Positions 1-5,161 of a stretch of 5,161 nucleotides of DNA are shown piece by piece; within the stretch, counting starts at the first letter, position 1, and every line of letters starts with the position of its first letter. The notes beneath the pieces are model-generated. The model had not been told where the DNA came from, did no database searches, and worked only from the letters and a program-made list of their open reading frames with translations. Origin of the DNA: Comamonadaceae bacterium. GTDB lineage: Bacteria; Pseudomonadota; Gammaproteobacteria; Burkholderiales; Burkholderiaceae_C. Location: contig CANIDW010000143.1 in assembly GCA_947466165.1 (NCBI GenBank), positions 1 through 5,161 on the forward strand, read 5' to 3'. The translations under genes and the position numbers were made by a program.

Positions 1-162
1 CTCGAAGCCGCCTGGGGTGACCCGGAAGCGGCTTCGCCTCTGGTGCGTGCGCAGCAGCAGTCGCCGGTGCGCAACTTCTCAGAGGCCGAGGCTTTGGGCG
101 AGCAAGTGGCCGCGATGCTGCGCGCAGGGGGCGCCGTCTGGGCCTCAAATGGCCTCACCTGA
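1..162 (+). CDS. hemC: Porphobilinogen deaminase (hydroxymethylbilane synthase), C-terminal end only
   Basis: The first 53 codons read in frame 1 to a TGA at 160-162, giving the last part of a protein whose start lies before the window. HemC polymerises four porphobilinogen molecules into linear hydroxymethylbilane on a dipyrromethane cofactor in the cytosol. The visible part is the end of domain 3. It starts LEAAWGDPE, continues with a surface stretch, and ends in the helix EAEALGEQVAAMLRAGGA, which matches the usual HemC ending where a final helix carries 'ALGE.VA..L...GA'. The cofactor cysteine and active-site residues lie upstream and cannot be checked. The identification rests on this short tail plus the next gene being hemD, the normal partner. 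The last 14 nt overlap the start of hemD, so the two are probably translationally coupled. Confidence 0.88.
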   Translation, partial: LEAAWGDPEAASPLVRAQQQSPVRNFSEAEALGEQVAAMLRAGGAVWASNGLT

Positions 163-985
163 CTCTTCGTCGCCGCAACCCCTAGCCCCGCTTGCGCTGC
201 GGGGTCAACGCATCATCGTGACCCGCCCCGCTCCGGACGCTCAGCGCTGGGTGGCGTTGCTGCGCGAGCAGGGCCTGCATGCTGAAGCTTTGCCCTTGCT
301 CGAAATCACCGGCGCAGACGATCTGGCACCTGTGCAGGCGGCATGGAGCAGGCTCAACGACTTTGCCGCTTTGATATTTGTCAGCGGCAATGCGGTCAAT
401 CATTTTTTTGCAGCCAGACCTGCAGATGCAACTGCGTTGCCGGAGCAGCTTCGCTTGATGGCGCCCGGCCCCGGCACGGCCCGGGTGTTGCAGGCGCATG
501 GGGTGCCGCTGGCGCAAATCGACACGCCCGCTCTGGAAGCCAGCCAGTTTGACTCTGAGGCGCTGTGGCAAGTGGTGGGTGCGCGCGCATGGGCAGGGCA
601 GCGTGTGTTGATGGTGCGGGGCCAGAGCGGGACTGCGGTGGATGCCGCAGCGCCGGGCCGGCAATGGCTGACGGCGCAGTTTCAAGCCGCGGGTGCTGTC
701 GTGGATTTTGTGGTGGTCTACCAGCGCCGCGTACCGCACTTCAGCGCCGAGCAGCTCAAGCGAATGGAAGACAGCCGGCATGATGGCTCGGTGTGGTTGT
801 TCAGCAGTGCCGAGGGCTTGGACAGCCTGCCGCGTCTGCCGACGGGCGACTGGTCGCAGGCGCGGGCCATTGCCACGCACCCGCGCATTGCCGGTGCGGC
901 GCGGGATGCGGGTTGGGGTGTTGTTATCGAGTCACGGCCGTCGGTGGACGATATCGTTGCATCGATAGAATCATTGAATCCATGA
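149..985 (+). CDS. hemD: Uroporphyrinogen-III synthase
   Basis: This 278-residue cytosolic enzyme cyclises hydroxymethylbilane with inversion of ring D to give uroporphyrinogen III, the precursor of heme and siroheme. The family is poorly conserved but its signatures are visible: an opening strand RIIVTRPAPDAQRW (residues 21-34), a Pro-Leu-Leu-Glu-Ile strand (49-53), LIFVSGNAV (75-83), the glycine loop GPGTARVLQAHGV (107-119), VLMVRGQSG (153-161) and the VVVYQRR strand (188-194) with the family's conserved tyrosine at 191. WLFSSAEGL (216-224) and the ATHPRIAGAARDAG segment (242-255) complete the second domain. The frame stays open upstream to position 17, but there it lies inside hemC. The ATG at 149 is chosen because it leaves about 17 residues before the first conserved strand. 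No good Shine-Dalgarno is close to it (AGGGGG at 126-131 is far), which fits coupling to hemC. The stop overlaps hemX by ATGA. Confidence 0.93.
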   Translation: MASPDSSSPQPLAPLALRGQRIIVTRPAPDAQRWVALLREQGLHAEALPLLEITGADDLAPVQAAWSRLNDFAALIFVSGNAVNHFFAARPADATALPEQLRLMAPGPGTARVLQAHGVPLAQIDTPALEASQFDSEALWQVVGARAWAGQRVLMVRGQSGTAVDAAAPGRQWLTAQFQAAGAVVDFVVVYQRRVPHFSAEQLKRMEDSRHDGSVWLFSSAEGLDSLPRLPTGDWSQARAIATHPRIAGAARDAGWGVVIESRPSVDDIVASIESLNP

Positions 986-2124
986 GCAACGATTCCTCCG
1001 CCACAGCCCCGGTAGCCGCGCCCGCAGGCAGCCCTGAAACGCCTGTGGTGACGGCAGAGCTACCCCCTGCTTTTTGGCGTTCACGGCCCTGGGCGCTGAG
1101 CGTGTTGTTGCTGGCGCTGCTTGCCGCAGTCGGTGCCCTGTTGTCGTGGCAAAAAATAAACCATATTCAAGAAGAGCTGGCCAGACGCAGCACCGACACG
1201 GGTGCGCAGGCCATGGAGGCGCGCACGCTGGCGCGCCAGTCACAAGAGGCCACGCGCGAGCTGTCTGCGCGTTTGTTGGCCACTGAAACCCGCCTCAATG
1301 AAGTCAGTTTGCAACGCACCCAGCTTGAAGAGCTGATGCGCAGCCTGTCGCGCTCGCGTGACGACAATCTGGTGATTGACCTGGAAGCCGGCCTGCGATT
1401 GGCGCAGCAACAAGCCCTGCTCACCGGCAGCGCCGAGCCCCTGCTGGCGGCGCTGAAGGCGGCTGAGCTGCGCCTGGTACGCGCAGCCCAGCCGCGTTTG
1501 AGCCCGGTGCAGCGCGCCATGGCCACGGACGCTGAGCGCATCCGGAGCGCATCGCTGACAGATGTGCCGGCGCTGCTGGTCAAGCTCGACGAATTAGTTC
1601 GCCTGATGGATGATTTACCGATGGCCAACCAACTGCCGGGCGACAGCGCAGTAGCGGCCCCAAATGCGGCAGTGGATACCGCTAAGGCTGCGGCTGCAAA
1701 GCCCGGGAACGCAGCGCCTGATGCGTCTTTTTGGAGCTCGCTCAACACCCGCGCGCTGAGCGATTGGTTGGCGCGCACGCTGCAGGGCCTGCGTGCTGAA
1801 GCCTCCAGCCTGTTGCGCGTGAGCCGCATTGACCAGCCCGAAGCGGCGCTGCTGGCGCCTGATCAGGCTTACTTTTTACGCGAAAACATCAAGCTCAAAC
1901 TTCTCAATGCGCGGCTGGCCTTGTTGTCGCGCCAGACCGATGCAGCGCGTTCAGACCTGGCAGGCGTGCAGACCGGCTTGCAGCGGTATTTTGACGGCTC
2001 ATCACGCAAGACGCAGGCCGCCATTGCCGCTTTGCAGCAGGTGCAGGCCCAACTGCGCAGCGGAGAGTTGCCGCGCCTGACGGAAACCCTGGCCGCCCTG
2101 GCCACGGCAGCGGCCGGCCGCTGA
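982..2124 (+). CDS. hemX: HemX family membrane protein (often mislabelled uroporphyrinogen-III C-methyltransferase)
   Basis: A 380-residue inner-membrane protein of the proteobacterial HemX family, whose biochemical role is not settled. In order: an Ala/Pro-rich cytoplasmic N-terminus (1-35), one transmembrane segment (about 37-56), and a coiled-coil stretch (about 58-125) with regularly spaced Leu, Glu, Gln and Arg. A helical domain follows with the family segment LEAGLRLAQQQALLTGSAE (134-152). An Ala-rich linker (about 220-248) leads to a C-terminal block with the hallmark RIDQPEAALLAPDQAYFLRE (282-301), then NIKLKLLNARLALLSRQ. The usual topology would place the bulk in the periplasm. No SAM-binding methyltransferase fold is visible, so the common methyltransferase label should not be transferred. 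The open frame extends back to 793, but the ATG at 982 gives the ATGA overlap with hemD and puts the membrane segment at the usual place. The ribosome site is weak, which again suggests coupled translation. Confidence 0.92.
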   Translation: MSNDSSATAPVAAPAGSPETPVVTAELPPAFWRSRPWALSVLLLALLAAVGALLSWQKINHIQEELARRSTDTGAQAMEARTLARQSQEATRELSARLLATETRLNEVSLQRTQLEELMRSLSRSRDDNLVIDLEAGLRLAQQQALLTGSAEPLLAALKAAELRLVRAAQPRLSPVQRAMATDAERIRSASLTDVPALLVKLDELVRLMDDLPMANQLPGDSAVAAPNAAVDTAKAAAAKPGNAAPDASFWSSLNTRALSDWLARTLQGLRAEASSLLRVSRIDQPEAALLAPDQAYFLRENIKLKLLNARLALLSRQTDAARSDLAGVQTGLQRYFDGSSRKTQAAIAALQQVQAQLRSGELPRLTETLAALATAAAGR

Positions 2125-2129
2125 GCTCC

Positions 2130-3419
2130 ATGCGCGCAGCCTTCTGGTTCATTGCCCTGTTCGGCGTCGCCGTGGCAGTGGCCTTGTTTGCCGGCGACAA
2201 CGATGCTGTGGTGTCGCTTTTCTGGGCGCCGCACCGGGTCGATATTTCTCTGAACCTGATGGTGCTCTTGCTGTTCGCGGCTTTTGCGCTGCTGCACTTT
2301 GCGCTCAAGGCCTTGAGCGTGATTGCTTCTTTGCCGGTGCAGGCGCGGCGCTGGCGCGCACAGCAAAAAGAGCGCGCCATGTACGCCGCCTTGATGGAGG
2401 CGCTGGCGCATTTGTTGGCCGGGCGCTTCATCCGTTCCTCACGCTCGGCCGAAAACGCCTTGTCGCAAGAAAAAAGCCTGAGCCAGCTGATTGCTGACGT
2501 GGGTATCGACTCCGGGCATCACACCAGCCGCTCTATGCAATTGCGCTCGCTGGCCCACCTGCTGGCAGCGGAAAGCGCGCAGTTTTTGCAAAACCGGTCG
2601 GTGCGTGATCAACACCTGGCAAAGGCGCTCGAAGCCAGCAGCCAACGGACTTTGTTGGCGACGCAAGAAGGCATACATTTGCGCGCTGTGCGTTGGGCGC
2701 TGGATGACCGTGACCCTTTGCTGGCGCTGCAGTGGCTGGCCAAGTTGCCTGTGGGCGCCGGCCGCCGCACGCTGGCCTTGCGCCTGCGTTTGCGCGCCGC
2801 GCGCCTGGCCGGCCAGACGGAGTTGGCCATGGAAACGGCGCGCTTGCTGGCCAAGCACCGGGCTTTTTCTGCGCCTGCGACGCAAAGCATCGTGCGCGGT
2901 CTGGCCATCGAGTTGCTCAATGGCGCGCACGAACCCGACAAGCTGTACAAGGTCTGGCTGACCCTGGACGCCAGCGAGCGCGCCATGCCAGATGTGGCCG
3001 TGCATGCCGCTGCCCGCCTGATGACGCTGCAGGGCGAGGCCTCTTTGGCGCGCCAGTGGCTGGCTGAAGTCTGGACACCGGTGATGCAGCCGCGCTCCGA
3101 ATCGGGTGATGCGCTGCGAGTGAAATTTATTTTGGCCCTGGAAGCCAGTCTGGACGCCACCGACGCGCAATGGCTGGCGCGCATTGAAAACGCTGTGATA
3201 ACCCGCCCCGGGGACGCCAATGTGGAGTATCTGGCCGGCATGGCTTGCCTGAAACGCCAGCTGTGGGGCAAGGCCCAGCAATTGCTGGCGCATGCGGCTT
3301 TGACTTTGCAAGACCCGACGCTCAAGCGCAAGGTTTGGCTGTCCCTGGCGGCACTGGCCGAGCAGCGCAACGACGCAGAAGCGGCGCAGTTGGCTTATCG
3401 CCGGGCGGCCCAGCTTTAA
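2130..3419 (+). CDS. hemY: HemY, heme-biosynthesis-associated membrane protein with TPR-like repeats
   Basis: A 429-residue inner-membrane protein of the proteobacterial HemY N-terminal/TPR family. It is not the Gram-positive protoporphyrinogen oxidase that shares the name. It starts MRAAFWFIALFGVAVAVALF, the typical first membrane helix, followed by a short loop with VVSLFWAPHRVDISLN (27-42). A second helix spans about 41-64, then a basic stretch (QARRWRAQQKERA) and the EALAHLLAGRF helix near 90-100. The rest is helical hairpins of TPR/HAT character. The clearest is at the C-terminus, where residues 364-429 form paired helices with LAALAEQRNDAEAAQLAYRRA. Genetic linkage to hemC/hemD is the main reason for the heme name; the protein may scaffold pathway enzymes at the membrane, but this is not shown here. 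The ATG lies 5 nt after the hemX stop and gives the family-typical MR start. It is the last gene of the operon, followed 11 nt later by a terminator. Confidence 0.92.
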   Translation: MRAAFWFIALFGVAVAVALFAGDNDAVVSLFWAPHRVDISLNLMVLLLFAAFALLHFALKALSVIASLPVQARRWRAQQKERAMYAALMEALAHLLAGRFIRSSRSAENALSQEKSLSQLIADVGIDSGHHTSRSMQLRSLAHLLAAESAQFLQNRSVRDQHLAKALEASSQRTLLATQEGIHLRAVRWALDDRDPLLALQWLAKLPVGAGRRTLALRLRLRAARLAGQTELAMETARLLAKHRAFSAPATQSIVRGLAIELLNGAHEPDKLYKVWLTLDASERAMPDVAVHAAARLMTLQGEASLARQWLAEVWTPVMQPRSESGDALRVKFILALEASLDATDAQWLARIENAVITRPGDANVEYLAGMACLKRQLWGKAQQLLAHAALTLQDPTLKRKVWLSLAALAEQRNDAEAAQLAYRRAAQL

Positions 3420-3430
3420 GCTGCCCCATG

Positions 3431-3464
3431 AAAAAAGGCGACTCATCGAGTCGCCTTTTTTTTT
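3431..3464. terminator. Bidirectional intrinsic terminator between hemY and rne
   Basis: A perfect 8-bp GC-rich stem, GGCGACTC (3437-3444) with GAGTCGCC (3448-3455), closes a 3-nt loop ATC. It is flanked by six A's (3431-3436) and nine T's (3456-3464), so the stem could extend to 14 bp. Read on the + strand it is a hairpin plus U9 tract, starting 11 nt after the hemY stop. Read on the - strand it is the same hairpin followed by U6, 42 nt after the rne stop. This symmetry suits termination of both convergent transcripts. The structure is seen directly; its use on both strands is inferred. Confidence 0.93.
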
Positions 3465-3506
3465 GATCGTCCCCGGACCATCGGCCCCGGGCGGTGTTGC
3501 GCTGAC
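3465..3506. other. Short intergenic gap between terminator and rne stop
   Basis: These 42 nt follow the T-tract and contain a GC-rich stretch with CCCCGG and CCCCGGG. I see no promoter, gene or convincing second hairpin here. It is 3' untranslated sequence of the rne transcript. Confidence 0.6.
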
Positions 3507-5161
3507 TTATTTGTCCTTGCGCGGCGTGCCTTCTTCAAAAGGCAGGCTCATGTTGCGCAGGTCGCGTTGGGTCTCGACCAGCACCAGGGGGCTGTTTTCA
3601 AGCACCACGGCCGGCGGGCGCTCGCGGGGCACATGCACAGGGCGTGGCTCAGCAGCCATGGCCGCTTGGATTTGAGCGATCTTGGCGGCGTCAGAGTTGA
3701 CCCACTGCAAACCCGAAGCGCTGGCCACCTGGGCCAGGTCCTGCAAGGGCAGGTCATAAGACGCGACCTGAGGCAGGGCGCGGGCAGACGCTGCTGGCGC
3801 AGGCGCTGGCGCTGGCGCTGGCGCTGGAGCCGGTGCTGGTGCTGGTGCTGGTGCATGCACTGCAGCTGGTGCTGGCGCAGAAGCTTGCGTTGTGACCGGG
3901 GCACTGAAGTTCAGCTCAGCCGTCACCGGCATTCGCTGCTCGTCGTTGCCTTCGGCCGCGGCGGGCGCTGAATCGGCGTTGGCATCGGTGCGATCACCGC
4001 GCTCGCGGCGGTCACGGCCGTAGCGGTCACGGCTGCGGCGTTCACGCGGTGCGCGTTCCTGGTTGCCGTCTTCACCGGCGGCTTGCTCGTTGCCCGGCTC
4101 TGTCGGGCCGCTCTGGCCTTCAAGTCGTTCAGCCGTTTGCGGTGCACGGCCATCGGCAAAGGCGGCATTGCTGTCTTCTGCACCGGGTGCGCCGTCACGA
4201 CGATCGTTACGGCGGCCACCGCGTTCGCGGCGACCTTCACCACGGGGCTCGCGGGGCTGGCGTTCTTCACGCGCGGCATCCGGGCCCGTGGTGTCATCGC
4301 GCGACGCAGCGGCCATGGCGGCCTGGTTGGCCAGTGCAAGTTCTTCCTGGGCAGCATCGCGTGGCGCGCCGTTGCGCTCAGCACTGCGGTCGCCGCGCTC
4401 ACGACGTGGACGCTCACCGCGACCCTGGCCTTCACCGCGTGGCTGCTCTTGACGGCCACCTTCAGTGCGGCCTTCGCCGGGTGCGCGCTCTGGGCGGGCC
4501 TCAGTGCTGCGTTCGCGGCGGGGTTCACGCGGCTCGCGCGCTTCACCGCGGTCTGCGCCACGATCGCCACCGCGTTCGCTGCGGGCACCGCGCTCACCGC
4601 GGCCACCACGGCGGCCGTCACGGCCACCGCGCTCGGTGCGCTCGCCGCGTTCACCACGCTCGTCGCGACGGCCTTCGCCGCGCTCGTCTTTTCTAGGCTC
4701 CTGGGCCGGGCTGGCTGGCGCAGCTTCGCTGCCGAACAGGCCTTTGATCCAACCGAAGAAACCTTTTTCAGCGGCAGGCGCTGCAGCCGGTGTGCGGGCT
4801 GCAGGCGCGCGTTGCCGGTTGGCAGCAGGTGCAACGGGCTCTGGTTTGGGCGCTGCGACGGGTGCTGGCACATCCGGCAAAACACCCTTGATGACGGGTT
4901 CTTGCTTGTTGTGCTTTTCCTGGCTGCGGCGTGTCACCAGGGTCGGGTCTTCAATTTCCTCAGCGAGTTTGTAGCTCGCCTCGATGTTGTCCAGACGCGG
5001 GTCGTCGTGTTTGAGACGCTCGAGCTTGTAGTTCGGCGTTTCCAGGGTTTTGTTGGGCACCAGCAGCACGTTGATGCGCTGCTTCATTTCGATTTTGGCA
5101 ATTTCCGAACGCTTTTCGTTCAGCAGGAAAGAGGCAACATCGACGGGCACCTGGCACAGCA
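3507..5161 (-). CDS. rne: Ribonuclease E, 3' part (end of catalytic half plus complete C-terminal scaffold)
   Basis: The reading frame enters at the right edge (LCQVPVDVASFLLNEKR) and ends at TAA (3507-3509), giving about 550 residues. RNase E is the main endonuclease of mRNA decay and of rRNA/tRNA processing, and it organises the degradosome. QVPVDVASFLLNEKR corresponds to QVPVPVASYLLNEKR in the small domain of the E. coli catalytic half, so roughly 430-440 residues, including the S1, 5'-sensor, DNase I-like and Zn-link parts, lie outside. The GTG at 5150 is internal, not a start. Counting residues from that GTG: small domain end 1-75, linker with VIKGVLPD (86-93), hydrophobic KGFFGWIKGLFG (129-140), Arg/Gly/Glu/Asp-rich disordered tract (about 153-390), Ala-Pro repeat (433-452) and a C-terminal block (458-547) ending LPFEEGTPRKDK. 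The paralogue RNase G lacks such a tail, so rne is preferred. The gene is convergent with hemY. Confidence 0.95.
   Translation of the reverse strand, partial: LCQVPVDVASFLLNEKRSEIAKIEMKQRINVLLVPNKTLETPNYKLERLKHDDPRLDNIEASYKLAEEIEDPTLVTRRSQEKHNKQEPVIKGVLPDVPAPVAAPKPEPVAPAANRQRAPAARTPAAAPAAEKGFFGWIKGLFGSEAAPASPAQEPRKDERGEGRRDERGERGERTERGGRDGRRGGRGERGARSERGGDRGADRGEAREPREPRRERSTEARPERAPGEGRTEGGRQEQPRGEGQGRGERPRRERGDRSAERNGAPRDAAQEELALANQAAMAAASRDDTTGPDAAREERQPREPRGEGRRERGGRRNDRRDGAPGAEDSNAAFADGRAPQTAERLEGQSGPTEPGNEQAAGEDGNQERAPRERRSRDRYGRDRRERGDRTDANADSAPAAAEGNDEQRMPVTAELNFSAPVTTQASAPAPAAVHAPAPAPAPAPAPAPAPAPAPAASARALPQVASYDLPLQDLAQVASASGLQWVNSDAAKIAQIQAAMAAEPRPVHVPRERPPAVVLENSPLVLVETQRDLRNMSLPFEEGTPRKDK
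3510..3779 (-). other. C-terminal block of RNase E (candidate partner-binding microdomain)
   Basis: After the Ala-Pro linker the composition changes from low-complexity to ordinary globular or helical sequence for about 90 residues. A helical part runs SYDLPLQDLAQVASASGLQWV with SDAAKIAQIQAAMAAEP. It is followed by VHVPRERPPAVVLENSPLVL and then VETQRDLRNMSLPFEEG. From memory, betaproteobacterial RNase E proteins share this kind of ending (PRERPP, PLVLVET and LPFE), so it looks selected, perhaps to dock a degradosome partner. The partner is not evident from sequence. Confidence 0.65.
3796..3855. repeat. Hexanucleotide tandem repeat encoding (Ala-Pro)10 in rne
   Basis: Ten consecutive 6-bp units on the + strand: GGCGCA, four GGCGCT, GGAGCC, three GGTGCT and GGTGCA. 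On the - strand they encode ten Ala-Pro dipeptides within RNase E, between the Arg-rich tract and the C-terminal block. The unit is a multiple of three, so gain or loss changes linker length without a frameshift. The two homogeneous runs (GGCGCT and GGTGCT) suggest expansion by slippage. Confidence 0.92.
3981..4694 (-). other. Arg/Gly/Glu/Asp-rich disordered RNA-binding tract of RNase E
   Basis: About 238 residues built mostly of R, G, E, D, P and A, with degenerate short motifs such as RGERGER, RGGRGERG, EPREPRRER and RRDRRERGDR. Two dense Arg blocks (about residues 153-320 and 366-387 counted from position 5150) are separated by a less charged stretch with AQEELALANQAAMAAASRDD and GAEDSNAAFADG. 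The composition is that of an intrinsically disordered RNA-binding region, comparable in role to the Arg-rich domains of the E. coli scaffold. On the + strand the region appears as repetitive CGCGNTCACCGCGG-like DNA and produces several long spurious open frames. Confidence 0.85.
4731..4766 (-). other. Putative membrane-targeting amphipathic helix in RNase E
   Basis: KGFFGWIKGLFG is the only strongly hydrophobic stretch in the scaffold half. It is bounded by Ala/Pro-rich linker before and acidic/Ser-Pro sequence after. Phe, Trp, Ile and Leu fall on one helical face with two lysines off it. Position, size and composition match the 'segment A' of E. coli RNase E, which anchors the enzyme to the inner membrane. 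Equivalence is inferred from composition and location, not from alignment. Confidence 0.7.

Noticed and set aside
182..880. 232-codon open frame on the - strand opposite hemD
   Set aside because: It has no domain character and a composition typical of an antisense shadow, while hemD on the other strand has clear family motifs.
793..981. N-terminal extension of hemX back to position 793
   Set aside because: It would overlap hemD by almost 200 nt and adds Cys/Arg/His-rich sequence unlike the family. The ATG at 982 gives the standard ATGA junction.
2439..3446. 335-codon open frame on the - strand opposite hemY
   Set aside because: It is antisense to hemY, is rich in Gln/Arg/His as expected for a shadow of Leu/Ala codons, and would begin inside the terminator hairpin.
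3428..3466. Mini-ORF starting ATGAAAAAAGGC just after hemY
   Set aside because: It consists almost entirely of the terminator hairpin and T-tract, so the resemblance to a leader peptide is a coincidence of the A-tract.
3796..4694. Possible CRISPR or structured repeat array in the repetitive GC-rich region
   Set aside because: The repeats are short codon-level units in one continuous protein frame, with no spacer-repeat periodicity.
3923..4885. 320-codon open frame on the - strand overlapping rne in another frame
   Set aside because: It is a shifted reading of the same repetitive GC-rich DNA (Ala/Val/Ser-rich) inside a recognised gene. There is no sign of a frameshift in rne, whose frame stays intact to its family-like end.
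4049..4974. Long open frames on the + strand opposite the Arg-rich part of rne
   Set aside because: They are antisense to a clear RNase E frame. Their Arg/Ser/His/Pro-rich low-complexity translations are what GC-rich repeats give in other frames, and there is no ribosome site or recognisable domain.
5148..5150. GTG as a possible start of a separate - strand gene
   Set aside because: The frame continues upstream to the window edge with LCQ, and QVPVDVASFLLNEKR is a known internal segment of RNase E.

Overview
The window looks like a core chromosomal segment of a high-GC betaproteobacterium. The order Burkholderiales is likely and the family Comamonadaceae is plausible. The evidence is the GC-rich codon usage, the hemC-hemD-hemX-hemY gene order, and an RNase E with a long Arg/Gly/Glu-rich tail ending in a motif I recall from betaproteobacterial relatives. 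The taxonomy is inferred from protein character, not from a database search.

Layout. Positions 1-3419 (+ strand) hold the distal part of a tightly packed tetrapyrrole operon. It comprises the 3' end of hemC (porphobilinogen deaminase), hemD (uroporphyrinogen-III synthase, overlapping hemC by 14 nt), hemX (single-pass membrane coiled-coil protein, overlapping hemD by ATGA) and hemY (two-helix membrane protein with TPR-like repeats, 5 nt after hemX). A strong hairpin at 3431-3464, with A's on one side and T's on the other, lies between hemY and the convergent gene and can serve both strands. Positions 3507-5161 (- strand) hold the 3' part of rne (ribonuclease E). This part covers the end of the catalytic half and the whole C-terminal scaffold: an amphipathic putative membrane anchor, a long Arg-rich disordered tract, an Ala-Pro repeat and a conserved-looking tail.

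How the genes work together. HemC makes hydroxymethylbilane from porphobilinogen, and HemD closes and rearranges it to uroporphyrinogen III, the branch point to heme and siroheme. HemX and HemY are inner-membrane proteins co-encoded with these enzymes and are thought to act as accessory or organising factors. RNase E is functionally separate (RNA decay and processing) and is adjacent only through convergent arrangement.

I see no mobile element, CRISPR array, tRNA or rRNA, and no clearly novel system. The features most worth a second look are in the RNase E scaffold: the short membrane-anchor candidate, the separate C-terminal block, and a slippage-prone hexamer repeat between domains.
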